A DNA stretch of 64,000 nucleotides from CAZVGZ01 sp964627605 (GTDB taxonomy: Bacteria; Latescibacterota; MWCZ01; CAZVGZ01), in contig CAZVGZ010000011.1 of assembly GCA_964627605.1 (NCBI GenBank), positions 32,001 through 96,000 on the forward strand, read 5' to 3'. Every line of letters starts with the position of its first letter. The stretch's first letter is position 1. Under the pieces are notes generated by a model. It was given only the letters and a program-made list of their open reading frames with translations. It made no database searches and was not told the origin of the DNA. Positions 54,596 to 63,402 of this stretch are shown here, piece after piece. The translations under genes and the position numbers were made by a program.

Positions 54596-54969
54596 GTTTT
54601 TTGTGCTTTCTGAAGAGATGGCAACTGTTCGGTGATTCGTAACGTCATTTGAACCGGTCTATTTACTAATGTTTCTAGCGCTGACGAAAGAGACTACTTT
54701 CCGTGCAGGACTACTACCACTGGCGACGGCTGGTTTCACTGATGTCAGGGTCGTTTCAACTTTGTTCGACAATTTTAGCTCGTACCTAATGGCTCGCCAC
54801 ACAACTACATCTGCGATCAGTCGCATATATGCGCATGAGTCTATTTCTAATTCTGATGATTTGACTCAGTGATGCGCTCTCTGATTCATTGTTGCATGGA
54901 TGTTCTGGTGGCTGGTGACGTTGGCATGAAGTGGATGGAAACCATAAATATACGAAATCTGGGGTGCTT
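54596..54969. other. Intergenic region between bpsA-like and ATP-grasp genes
   Basis: 374 bases with no supported gene. It is AT-richer than its neighbours and contains a short self-complementary GCGCATATATGC-type sequence near 54830, which may be chance. The bpsA promoter must be here, but I see no strong match. Confidence 0.4.
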
Positions 54970-55983
54970 CTATTGAGGCTCGATCTGGAGGCGCCTGAGA
55001 GCGCTGTCAAGAATGGTACGAATCAGTGCGCTGTAGGGGATGCCCTCGGTGGCGGCTTGTATGGGGAACAAGCTCAGTTCTGGGCCAAGTCCAGGCAGCG
55101 GGTTTATCTCCAGGAAGTAGGGTTCACCGGTGGAGTCGATCCGCCAATCGATCCTGGCCAAGTCTCTGCATCCCAGCGCTTCGAATGCCGCCAATGACAT
55201 TTTGCCCAACCGCTTTTCCAAATTGGGGTCCAGATTACCTGTAGGGCAGACGACTTTTTCTTCTGCGAATTCCTTGCATTCGTACGAGTAGAATGGGCTT
55301 CTACCCTCTTCTGGAAAGAAGAGGATTTCGGCAATAGGTAGCACTATGATATCTCCGTCGCGATCCAAGACCGCCACAGCGATCTCGCGGCCCTCTACGA
55401 ACTCTTCGATCAGCACATGGCAGCGATAGGTCTGCCAAACCCACTCGATGACCGAGATTGCTTCGTTGGGGCAAGACATTTTTGAGAAGTTGCGGACACC
55501 TTTGCTAGTGCCCTCAGCGTTGGGCTTGACTATTACTGGGTATTTAAGGTGGGCCAAGTCATCCGGTTTGGCTTCGAGCGGCCTATTTAGCAACAGTCCT
55601 GACGGTATTGGTATCCCAGCCCGCTCTACTATGATTTTGGTGAACCATTTGTCTAGGGAGAGGCTCATCGCAAGGGCATCGGATCCGGTGTGTTCGACTT
55701 CGAGCATGTCGCACACAGTTGGTACAAATCCTTCGCGGTTTCTGGTGCCCCATCCTTCAGCAATATTGAAGACTAAGTCCACAGGTTTGGCGAACATCTT
55801 TTCGATAAGCGCGCGGTCGCAGGGCAGATGAATCACTTCTCCGATAGTGGATAGAACGGCAGCTATCGCGTCTACTGTCGCCTGCGATTCATACTCAACC
55901 GCCGCATCCTCAGCGCCGCTGTCGCCGAGATCGATGGCGTTGTCGCTCAGATTGTAGGAGAAACCTATTCGAAGTGGGTCCAC
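54970..55983 (-). CDS. D-Ala-D-Ala-ligase-like ATP-grasp enzyme
   Basis: A 337-residue ATP-grasp protein. The ATP-binding Lys motif is IVKPNAEGTSKG, the adenine-side motif LIEEFVEGREIAVA, and the metal-binding end ARIDWRIDSTGEPYFLEINPLPGL. It resembles D-alanine-D-alanine ligases but has no Ddl-type N-terminal signature, and no murein gene is adjacent. Members of this group often ligate other amino acids or amines. It lies 375 bases upstream of the bpsA-speD operon in the same direction, so ligation of an amino acid or peptide to a polyamine is a reasonable hypothesis. Confidence 0.82.
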   Translation of the reverse strand: MDPLRIGFSYNLSDNAIDLGDSGAEDAAVEYESQATVDAIAAVLSTIGEVIHLPCDRALIEKMFAKPVDLVFNIAEGWGTRNREGFVPTVCDMLEVEHTGSDALAMSLSLDKWFTKIIVERAGIPIPSGLLLNRPLEAKPDDLAHLKYPVIVKPNAEGTSKGVRNFSKMSCPNEAISVIEWVWQTYRCHVLIEEFVEGREIAVAVLDRDGDIIVLPIAEILFFPEEGRSPFYSYECKEFAEEKVVCPTGNLDPNLEKRLGKMSLAAFEALGCRDLARIDWRIDSTGEPYFLEINPLPGLGPELSLFPIQAATEGIPYSALIRTILDSALRRLQIEPQ

Positions 55984-56037
55984 TTGTTACGAGGATTGTG
56001 GTGAGGGTTCTGCGGAAATCAGAGGTTGGCTCTCCTA

Positions 56038-56083
56038 TTCAAAAGCACAACGTAAGGGCATTGTAATTCACGCCCTTACGTTG
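56038..56083 (-). terminator. Terminator after the Na/Pi cotransporter gene
   Basis: A perfect 12-base stem (CAACGTAAGGGC and its complement) with a 12-base loop lies 20 bases after the stop. It is followed on the minus strand by TGCTTTTGAATAG, a modest T tract. Confidence 0.7.
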
Positions 56084-56102
56084 CCAACAACACTGCTATC
56101 GG

Positions 56103-58256
56103 CTACTCGTCGTCTAAGAACTCAGTCAGCGAGTGGCAGATGCGCAGATCAGTTCTGCCGAGCTGCCTGAAGGCCGTGAGCATATCCATGTGAATGGCGC
56201 TGGTGGCCGCAGGTTCTGGCAGTCCTGAGTCGAGCCGTGACAGGTGGGAATTCCGCAGACGTCTTTCGTGGTCTGCGAACGAGTCTTTGCGAAGCAAAGT
56301 CTTCGCCGCGCCTTCGGTGTCGCTCTCCTTGATGGCGAGGTCAGTCATCTGCTGCGTCTCAAACGCGAAAGTGTAAAACTCATCAAGTTCTTTGCGTCCG
56401 TCTTCAGAAAATGTCGTGCCATGCTCCCGCAGAATCGCCGCCAGATCAGGCATGTCACCGCCTAGCTGCTGCGACATCTGACGCAGATCGTCGACAATAG
56501 CCATCTGTCCATGCTTTTCGGCCGACTGGAACAACCCCAGATTCTTTTGGGCAAGTCTAGTGTAGTAGCACCGAAGCTCCTCGGACAGCACCTCCACCTC
56601 TACGCGTCGCTGAGTGAGGTTTTCCTTCGCCTTGTCACCTTCAGAGCCGGAGTCGAACACCTGCATGACCTGCCCAAACATATTGGTGACTATCCCCGAG
56701 ACTCTCAACACCTCCTGATAGGCCGATGTCAAGGCCATTTCAGGTGTTTCGAGCAAGTTGTTGTCCAGGTATTTGGGTTTGAACGCCGCCGACGCTTCAG
56801 GCTTGTCAGGGATGATCTTGGTCACCAGTCTAGCGAGCGGTCCCAGTAGCGGGATAAAGAGCAGTGTATTGAAAACGTTGAACAACATGTGCCCGTTGGC
56901 GACCTGCCTGGGAATCGAGCTAGACCCCATCGACTGAGTCACTTCTACGATCTGTTCCGAGAAATAACCCAAGAATGGCAAGAAGACCACAACCCCGATA
57001 ACATTGAAAGTCAGATGGGCGATCCCTGCGCGTTTGCCCTCTGTAGATGCACCGATCATCGCCCACAACGTTGTAACCGTTGTACCGATGTTCGCACCCA
57101 AAACGATGGGCATCGCCGCTTGAAGAGTTATGAGGTCCTGGCTGGCCAAAACCACCGCCAGACCAATCGTCGCGCCGCTGCTGTTGATAAGTCCGGTGAA
57201 AGCCGCGGCGACCATGATACCGAGAACGGGGTTTTCGCCGAGACTCACAAGCGCGTCCGCAAAAACCGGCATGTCACGCAGTGGACGCATGGCGTTGGAC
57301 ATGACTGCCATACCGTAGAAGATCAATCCGAATCCGAGTATAATCTCCCCTGCATATATCCACATTTTGCGTTTGGTGACGATCGTCTGTATAAATCCCC
57401 AGCCGATCATCAGTAGCGCGTAGTCCGATATCTGGAACGCGATCAGCTGGACAGTGACCGTCGTGCCGATGTTGGCACCGAATATGACGCCGATGGCCTG
57501 CACCAGAGTCATCAAGCCAGCGCTGACGAACCCCACGACCATCACTGTGGTGGCGGAGCTACTCTGAACAAGGGCTGTGGTTACCGTACCTAGAATGACA
57601 CCCATGAACCGGTTGGATGTGAGTTTTTCCAAGATCGTCCTCATCTTGGCACCAGCCGATTTTTGGAGACCTCCGCTTCCCAACTCCATCCCATATAGGA
57701 ACAGGCCAAGACCGCCAACCAAACCGAAGACCAGAAACAACCACCATGCCGAGGTCAGCGCTTTGGCCGTCACACGGGGCATTGTGCCTGTCATACCATC
57801 AGCACGGGCGGCTATCAGATATTTGCCCTCAGCGCTGCCAAGCTGAAGGTTTGCGGTGGCGATGCCGTCAGCGCCGCTGACAACGTTTGCTGGGGTGATC
57901 TCGGCGTCCTTGCCCTTTTTGGGCATGGAAACAAACTCCAGCTGCACGGTGACGCCTGCTACCGGTTGGCCGCTGGAATCCTCGACTTTGATCTTCACGC
58001 CACCCAGCAGCGCTTGACCAGTTGTTCCGGCAAGCAGCAGATGGCCTGGGGCGTAAGAAACGTTGGTTAGGGTATATGACCCGCCGGATGCGGTCACGCT
58101 GTCAGAAAGAGCAGGTGACAGCTCGCTAGTGGGCGTCGATTGCGCCGACGCTTGGGAGTTGACCACGAAGGGCTGGAGAGCGACACCTGCACCGCATAGA
58201 ATCGAGAGACCGATTAGGCGTAGTCGCCAACGGGATGGAAGTGCGAGAGCCGACAT
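56103..58256 (-). CDS. Na/Pi cotransporter family protein with N-terminal Ig-like domain
   Basis: A 717-residue protein with GGGGGA 8 bases before the ATG. It has a signal peptide, then a Big-1-type Ig domain (about 75-160, containing GVKIKVEDSSGQPVAGVTVQLEF and YLIAARADG). This is followed by two PF02690-type halves of four or so helices each, with the duplicated QSSSATT and NSSGATIGL motifs that line the sodium/phosphate path. A PhoU-like helical tail (about 540-717) follows. The predicted role is sodium-coupled phosphate uptake or export. A short periplasmic Ig domain on such a transporter is unusual. Confidence 0.9.
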   Translation of the reverse strand: MSALALPSRWRLRLIGLSILCGAGVALQPFVVNSQASAQSTPTSELSPALSDSVTASGGSYTLTNVSYAPGHLLLAGTTGQALLGGVKIKVEDSSGQPVAGVTVQLEFVSMPKKGKDAEITPANVVSGADGIATANLQLGSAEGKYLIAARADGMTGTMPRVTAKALTSAWWLFLVFGLVGGLGLFLYGMELGSGGLQKSAGAKMRTILEKLTSNRFMGVILGTVTTALVQSSSATTVMVVGFVSAGLMTLVQAIGVIFGANIGTTVTVQLIAFQISDYALLMIGWGFIQTIVTKRKMWIYAGEIILGFGLIFYGMAVMSNAMRPLRDMPVFADALVSLGENPVLGIMVAAAFTGLINSSGATIGLAVVLASQDLITLQAAMPIVLGANIGTTVTTLWAMIGASTEGKRAGIAHLTFNVIGVVVFLPFLGYFSEQIVEVTQSMGSSSIPRQVANGHMLFNVFNTLLFIPLLGPLARLVTKIIPDKPEASAAFKPKYLDNNLLETPEMALTSAYQEVLRVSGIVTNMFGQVMQVFDSGSEGDKAKENLTQRRVEVEVLSEELRCYYTRLAQKNLGLFQSAEKHGQMAIVDDLRQMSQQLGGDMPDLAAILREHGTTFSEDGRKELDEFYTFAFETQQMTDLAIKESDTEGAAKTLLRKDSFADHERRLRNSHLSRLDSGLPEPAATSAIHMDMLTAFRQLGRTDLRICHSLTEFLDDE

Positions 58257-58383
58257 GGAAGTTATCCCCCATTTGAGTCGTGAGACGCAACGCCCGCAAT
58301 ATCCCTTGCCGGCGGCCCACTGTCAACGGGGGATCGTGAAATTAGTAAAAAAAGACGGGCAGCCTGTTACCTGCGGTCATGCA

Positions 58384-59160
58384 TTAAAACCGCTCTGCGA
58401 CCCGGTCTGTCAACCGTCGAGCTTCGTCTTCGCTCTTGCAGTGCGTCTGGATGAACAGCCCATTTGGGTCCAGTTCGTCCAGTAGCGGCTCCACCTCATG
58501 GGGTTTGATGTTGGCGATTACCCCTTTTCCGCTGCGCAGAATTCGCCGCAGCAGCGATGTCCATTGCGCGATACTCTCGTTGAGGTGGCCTGGTACCCAC
58601 TGGATTACATGAAGCTCAGGTACCGCTAGAAGCGTATCGACATGGTGCAGCGCCCCAGGTCCGTCGAGATGGTAGAGCCGGTGATCGGCCGTGAGCATCG
58701 TCTCCACTAGTGGTGGCAGAAATATCTCTTGGAAGTCTTTTACTCCTATCATGCAAGAGACATCGCAATCGAATCCCGCTGTTCGTCCTGGCGACCAGCA
58801 CCTTACATAGTTGACCGACCCTTCCAGCCCGATCGGTTCCACCCTCTCCCAAAGCATTTCATACACTTCTATCTGATAGTCCGATACCTCTTTTAGAGCA
58901 TACCTTACCCACCCTGAATCGACTGCGATGTCGGCAAGCATCTGAGTTGCGCCTCGCGCCGAACTTAAGTTGTCCCCGGCATGGTTTCCCCAGGCAGGCG
59001 TGAAGAAATACCGCCCCTGACTCGCCTTTACCGCCACCTCGATGCTCTCCATCATCCATCTGTGCCACGGACTTTCGCGCCACCCATCGAACGTGGGATA
59101 CCCGTCCTCTCCGACAGGTGTTGGAATGTTCAGACCTGTGAGTAGTGATCCGTGGCCCAT
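58384..59160 (-). pseudogene. UroD-like protein, N-terminally truncated
   Basis: A 258-residue frame with the C-terminal two thirds of the UroD superfamily: WSPGRTAGFDCDVSCMIG, VETMLTADHRLYHLDGPGALHH, and the end RLTDRVAERF. The first 100 or so residues that complete the barrel are missing: an in-frame TGA closes the frame 27 bases before the ATG at 59160. The region before is the terminator of ahcY. It may be a remnant or a shortened functional protein. The full-length relative at 31214-32296 shows the expected size. Confidence 0.6.
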
Positions 59161-59205
59161 TTCCGTATTGGCAACAAAATGGGGTCAGATCAAACGGCTC
59201 TACAA

Positions 59206-59247
59206 ATAAAAACAACAGTGGGGGCTTCGAGTTGCCAGAAACCCCCA
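59206..59247 (-). terminator. Terminator after ahcY
   Basis: On the minus strand GTGGGGG and CCCCCAC pair (extended past one mismatch), followed by TGTTGTTTTTATTTG. It is 30 bases after the ahcY stop. Confidence 0.8.
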
Positions 59248-59276
59248 CGATCCAATTATTTTGGCCATGTTTTCGC

Positions 59277-60527
59277 CTAGGTGCCGTGACTCCACGAGCT
59301 TAGGTACTCGATCTGCTCTTCGGTGGGCGCGTCGATCGAGATGTCCATCGCCTCTAGCTGGAGCGTGGCGACATGGTCGTCGAGTTCCTGCGGGAGCTCA
59401 TGGACTTTTGACGATAGGTCTTTGCCATACTTGACGCCGTATTCCACACCCAAAGCCTGATCGCAGAACGACATCGCCATGACTGTGGACGGATGGCCCT
59501 CAGCGGCGGCGAGATTGACTAACCTGCCTTCGCCACACAAGAACACGACTTTGCCGCCTAAATCGTACTCGTCGAAATAGGGGCGGATTTCGCGCTTGTC
59601 TTTGGAGATCTCCTCTAGGCCAAAGACGTCCACTTCGTTGTCGAAATGCCCGGCGTTGGCTAGGACAGCACCGTCTTTCATCGCCTTGATGTGATCGACC
59701 GAAATGACTTTCGCGTTGCCGGTTACCGTGACGTACACTTCGCCGACCTTGACGGCTTCGTCCATCGGCATCACCTGAAAACCGTCCATGGCGGCTTGAA
59801 GCCCACGAAACGAATCCACCTCAGTGACTATCACCTGAGCGCCTAATCCCTTGGCGCGGTCAGCGACACCTTTGCCGCAGTTGCCGTAGCCGACGACCAC
59901 CACTTTCTTGCCGGAGAACAGTATGTTGGAAGCGCGCAGTATGCCGTCCAACGCCGACTGACCGGTGCCGTAGAAGTTATCCATAAGGTGTTTGGTGCGG
60001 CAGTCGTTTACTGCGAGCATCGGGTATTTGAGCGCGCCGTCCTGCTCCATCGCGCGGAGCCGAATGATGCCTGTGGTGGTCTCTTCGCAACCGGCGATGA
60101 CTGTGTCGAGCTTGTCGGTCCGTTTGGTGTGGAGTTCGACTACGAGATCGCAGCCGTCGTCTATAGTAATATGCGCATCGTGGTCGATGACGCGATTAAG
60201 GAAGTCGTAGTACTCATCCGCCGTCTCACCTTTGTGCGCGTATACCGATACGCCCTCATCCGCCAGCGCTGCTGCTACATCATCCTGCGTCGAAAGCGGG
60301 TTGCAGCCTGTGATGGCAACATCTGCACCACCTGCGACGAGAGTTCGAACCAACACAGCTGTCTCTTTGGTAACGTGAAGAGCCATCCCAACACGGACGC
60401 CGCTAAGTGGCTTGTCCTTCTCGAACCGCTCTTTGATTGTGAGCAGAGCGCCCATCTGCCTCTCTGCCCACTCGATGTTTCTGCGGCCCTGCTCGGCCAT
60501 GCCCATGTCTTTGACTGCGTGTGGCAT
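59277..60527 (-). CDS. ahcY: S-adenosylhomocysteine hydrolase
   Basis: A 416-residue NAD-dependent enzyme that splits S-adenosylhomocysteine into adenosine and homocysteine, restoring methylation capacity. The family motifs are VVVGYGNCGKGVADR (NAD loop), DDGCDLV, CEETTTGIIRL and GEGRLVNLAAAEGHPS. The C-terminus ends SSWSHGT and lacks the Lys-Tyr tail of the animal enzyme, as in many archaeal and bacterial forms. It is divergent from groES. GGAGA precedes the ATG. It shares SAM metabolism with speD, but not an operon. Confidence 0.95.
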   Translation of the reverse strand: MPHAVKDMGMAEQGRRNIEWAERQMGALLTIKERFEKDKPLSGVRVGMALHVTKETAVLVRTLVAGGADVAITGCNPLSTQDDVAAALADEGVSVYAHKGETADEYYDFLNRVIDHDAHITIDDGCDLVVELHTKRTDKLDTVIAGCEETTTGIIRLRAMEQDGALKYPMLAVNDCRTKHLMDNFYGTGQSALDGILRASNILFSGKKVVVVGYGNCGKGVADRAKGLGAQVIVTEVDSFRGLQAAMDGFQVMPMDEAVKVGEVYVTVTGNAKVISVDHIKAMKDGAVLANAGHFDNEVDVFGLEEISKDKREIRPYFDEYDLGGKVVFLCGEGRLVNLAAAEGHPSTVMAMSFCDQALGVEYGVKYGKDLSSKVHELPQELDDHVATLQLEAMDISIDAPTEEQIEYLSSWSHGT

Positions 60528-60628
60528 CTCGTCTCCGTTTCTCTGTTCTTCAAGTCAGAATCGTTTCGGGTTTCGGTAAATAACAACAACCGACGCCGCA
60601 ATCTCTTTCGGTCGGAGGGCGGCGCGGG

Positions 60629-60657
60629 TTGACTTTTGGGCGCGGTAGGCCTATAAT
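60629..60657 (+). promoter_or_regulatory. Strong sigma-70 promoter of groESL
   Basis: TTGACT (60629-60634) and TATAAT (60652-60657) with a 17-base spacer. The start point would be near 60664, inside the CIRCE-like operator. The leader is about 109 bases. Confidence 0.85.
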
Positions 60658-60683
60658 TAGCATTCTTCCCACGCGAGTGCCTT
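60657..60683. promoter_or_regulatory. Degenerate CIRCE element (HrcA operator)
   Basis: TTAGCATTC-N9-GAGTGCCTT. The consensus is TTAGCACTC-N9-GAGTGCTAA. The left arm matches 8 of 9, and the right arm matches the first six positions. The spacing is exact and the site directly follows the -10 box, as in classic HrcA control of groESL. Confidence 0.78.
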
Positions 60684-60695
60684 TTACAAAAAGGC
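60679..60695 (+). other. Small leader hairpin of groESL
   Basis: GCCTTTT-ACA-AAAAGGC forms a perfect 7-base stem in the 5' leader, overlapping the right CIRCE arm. It could stabilise the transcript or affect access to HrcA. Confidence 0.4.
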
Positions 60696-60772
60696 GAGGC
60701 CAGCGGCGTGCACCCAAAACTGCACTCCCGCCGTGGTCGCGCCGATCACGTTTCAGTAAGGAGAATCTAACT

Positions 60773-61063
60773 ATGAACATCCGTCCATTGGGCGATCGCG
60801 TTCTGGTCAAAACAGTCGAAGAGGGCGAACAGGAACGTGGTGGGATCATCATTCCTGACACCGCCAAAGAGAAACCACAGCAAGGTGAAGTGATCGCTGT
60901 AGGCCCAGGCAAACGAGGCGACAACGGCGAGGTGCTGGCCATGAATGTTGAGGTCGGGCAGACGATCCTTTACGGCAAATACAGTGGCACCGAGGTGAAA
61001 CTTGATGGCGATGAGTTTCTCATCATGTCCGAAGGCGACATCTACGGCATCATCGAAGGTTGA
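60773..61063 (+). CDS. groES: Co-chaperonin GroES
   Basis: I start it at the ATG at 60773, with AAGGAG 8 bases upstream; the frame extends further but without a ribosome-binding site. The 96-residue product has the family pattern MNIRPLGDRVLVK, the mobile loop EEGEQERGGIIIPDTAKEK and the end EFLIMSEGDIYGIIEG. It caps GroEL in protein folding. The operon continues with groEL after 59 bases. Confidence 0.97.
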   Translation: MNIRPLGDRVLVKTVEEGEQERGGIIIPDTAKEKPQQGEVIAVGPGKRGDNGEVLAMNVEVGQTILYGKYSGTEVKLDGDEFLIMSEGDIYGIIEG

Positions 61064-61122
61064 CGATATTCACTTAAGCCACCCAAATGAGTTGGTGGCA
61101 AGCATCTTGGAGAGATCTATTT

Positions 61123-62799
61123 ATGGCAGCCAAGGATATTCTTTACAACTCCGCAGCGCGCGAACAGATGCAGCGGGGGCTCAACCAGTTGGCCGACGCG
61201 GTCAAAGTGACCCTGGGGCCAAAGGGCCGCAACGTAATCCTGGACAAGAAGTGGGGTAGCCCCACAATCACTAAGGATGGCGTCACGGTCGCAAAAGAGG
61301 TCGAGCTTGACGACAAGTTCGAGAACATGGGTGCTCAGATGGTCAAAGAGGTCGCCTCAAAGACCTCCGATGTAGCTGGTGACGGTACCACCACCGCCAC
61401 GGTCCTGGCGCAGGCGATCTTCAACCAGGGCCTCAAGTTGGTCACTGCTGGCACAGACCCGATGGCCCTCAAACGCAGCATCGACGCCGCCACCGTCAAG
61501 GCCTTGGCAGCGGTCAAGAGCAGCAGCAGAGAGGTGTCAGGCAGGGAAGAGATCTCCTCTGTAGCCACTATCTCTGCCAACAATGACTATGCTGTGGGTG
61601 ATCTCATCGCCGATGCGATGGAGAAAGTCGGCAAAGACGGTGTAATTACGGTTGAAGAGGCGAAGTCTATTGAGACCAGCCTGGATGTGGTCGAAGGAAT
61701 GCAGTTCGACCGTGGTTACATCTCGCCACATTTTGTCACGGACGCCGATGCGATGGAAGCGGCGTTGGAAGACGCCTACATCCTCATTCACGACAAGAAG
61801 ATCAGCTCCATCAGCGATCTACTCCCTCTTTTGGAGAAAGTCAGCCAGTCTGGCAAGCCTCTCCTAATCATCGCTGAAGATATTGAAGGCGAAGCGTTGG
61901 CCACGTTGGTTGTCAACAAAGTGCGTGGGGTGATCCACACCGTCGGGGTAAAAGCTCCTGGGTTTGGTGACCGGCGCAAAGCGATGTTGGACGACATCGC
62001 GGTCTTGACCGGTGGCCGAGTTATCTCTGAGGACGCTGGCTTTAAGCTGGAGAACGTGGAACTAGGTGATCTGGGAACCGCCAAGCGCGTGACGGTGGAC
62101 AAGGACAACACCACAATCGTCGAGGGCAGCGGCAACCCTGAAGCGATTAAAGGTCGCGTCAGCCAGATTCGCAAACAGATTGAGGACACCACTTCGGATT
62201 ACGATGGCGAGAAGCTCCAGGAGCGGCTGGCCAAACTCGCTGGCGGAGTCGCCGTTATCAATGTTGGCGCAGCCACCGAGACCGAGATGAAGGAAAAGAA
62301 AGCACGCGTTGAAGATGCTCTCCATGCCACGCGCGCTGCGGCGGACGAGGGTATCGTCCCAGGCGGCGGTGTCGCTCTGGTTCGCGCAATGTCGTCGTTG
62401 GACGGCGACGATTCGGTTGGTGCGTCGATCGTGCAAGGGTCATTGCAAGAGCCGATTCGCCAGATCGCGACCAACGCTGGCCATGAAGGCGCCATTGTCT
62501 TTCAGAAGGTTGTGGACGGTAAAGACGCTTTTGGTTTCAACGCTCTCAAAGAGACCTACGGCGACCTCATTGCCGACGGTGTCATCGATCCGACAAAAGT
62601 TGTTCGCACCGCGCTTGAGAACGCTGCGTCCATCGCCGGTCTCCTTTTGACCACCGAGGCGATGGTAAGCGAAATCCCTGAGGATCCCAAACCTGATCCC
62701 CACGCCGGTCACGGCCACGGTGGTGGTGGCGGTATGGGTGGAATGGGCGGCGGTATGCCAGGTATGGGTGGCGGTATGGGTGGAGGCATGGGCTTCTAA
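61123..62799 (+). CDS. groEL: Chaperonin GroEL
   Basis: I start it at the ATG at 61123 (MAAKDILYN), with GGAGAG upstream; an in-frame start at 61087 would add 12 atypical residues. The 558-residue ATPase has GDGTTTATVLAQAI, the ATP loop LGPKGRNVILDKKW, and GGVAVINVGAATETEMKEKKARV. It ends in a Gly-Met repeat tail (GMGGMGGGMPGMGGGMGGG), longer than the average GGM tail. It forms the folding chamber with GroES. Confidence 0.98.
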   Translation: MAAKDILYNSAAREQMQRGLNQLADAVKVTLGPKGRNVILDKKWGSPTITKDGVTVAKEVELDDKFENMGAQMVKEVASKTSDVAGDGTTTATVLAQAIFNQGLKLVTAGTDPMALKRSIDAATVKALAAVKSSSREVSGREEISSVATISANNDYAVGDLIADAMEKVGKDGVITVEEAKSIETSLDVVEGMQFDRGYISPHFVTDADAMEAALEDAYILIHDKKISSISDLLPLLEKVSQSGKPLLIIAEDIEGEALATLVVNKVRGVIHTVGVKAPGFGDRRKAMLDDIAVLTGGRVISEDAGFKLENVELGDLGTAKRVTVDKDNTTIVEGSGNPEAIKGRVSQIRKQIEDTTSDYDGEKLQERLAKLAGGVAVINVGAATETEMKEKKARVEDALHATRAAADEGIVPGGGVALVRAMSSLDGDDSVGASIVQGSLQEPIRQIATNAGHEGAIVFQKVVDGKDAFGFNALKETYGDLIADGVIDPTKVVRTALENAASIAGLLLTTEAMVSEIPEDPKPDPHAGHGHGGGGGMGGMGGGMPGMGGGMGGGMGF

Positions 62800-62827
62800 C
62801 CACACCCGCCAGAGTCTTTCTGACACA

Positions 62828-62863
62828 CCCCATCGACCCGGCTATCGGGTCGGTGGGGTTTTT
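62828..62863 (+). terminator. Rho-independent terminator of groESL
   Basis: CCCCATCGACCCG and CGGGTCGGTGGGG form a 13-base stem (one G-T type or mismatched pair) with a GCTAT loop, followed by TTTTT. It lies 29 bases after the groEL stop. Confidence 0.92.
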
Positions 62864-63001
62864 CCCTTTTCAACAGGTGATCTTACGGTTTGTCGACCCA
62901 GATTTCGCTAGCCCTAGTTTGATACTAGCGGGTAACGCCTATGTTGCGGCTATACTTTATAGGTACATTCTTTAATTACCATGAACAGATGAGATGTACC
63001 C

Positions 63002-63402
63002 ATGCTGTCCCAGACCGGTGATTACGCCATCCGTGCGATGGCATATATAGGCCGCCAAATTGACCAGTTGCCGGTTCAATCTGAAGAGATAGCTAACGAG
63101 ACTGCGATACCTGGCAACTATCTGTCAAAATTCTCCACACGTTGGTGCAGGTCGGCATCCTGACATCAACGAGAGACCTTCACAGCGGTTTCCGCTTTGC
63201 CAGGCCGCCAGAAGAGATCAGGCTGTTTGATATGGTCGACTCCTTCGACCATATCCACAACCAGAAACACTGCATTTTAGGTCAGCCCAAATGCGATGGG
63301 GAAAGTCCCTGTGTGCTGCACGAGCAATGGGCGCAGACCCAGGACGGCTACATGCAGTTTCTGGAGACCAACACGGTCGCCGTGGAGGCCTGCACAACTT
63401 AG
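63002..63402 (+). pseudogene. Rrf2-family iron-sulfur regulator, frameshifted
   Basis: The ATG at 63002 opens MLSQTGDYAIRAMAYIGRQ, the winged-helix start of Rrf2 proteins, and runs to GNYLSKFSTRW, where it ends in a TGA at 63163. One base is missing in the four-A run at 63129-63132. Adding it back gives YLSKILHTLVQVGILTS, and the frame then continues to 63402 with the three Cys of the cluster site in CILGQPKCDGESPCVLH. This Cys spacing is typical of nitrite/NO- or iron-sulfur-sensing Rrf2 members. The gene is either inactivated or affected by a base-call error. Confidence 0.85.

Noticed and set aside
54669..54872. 67-codon plus-strand frame between the bpsA-like and ATP-grasp genes
   Set aside because: No ribosome-binding site, no protein-like features, and it opposes the flanking operon.
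60528..60628. SAH or SAM riboswitch before ahcY
   Set aside because: I searched the leader for the conserved core of these riboswitches and did not see it.
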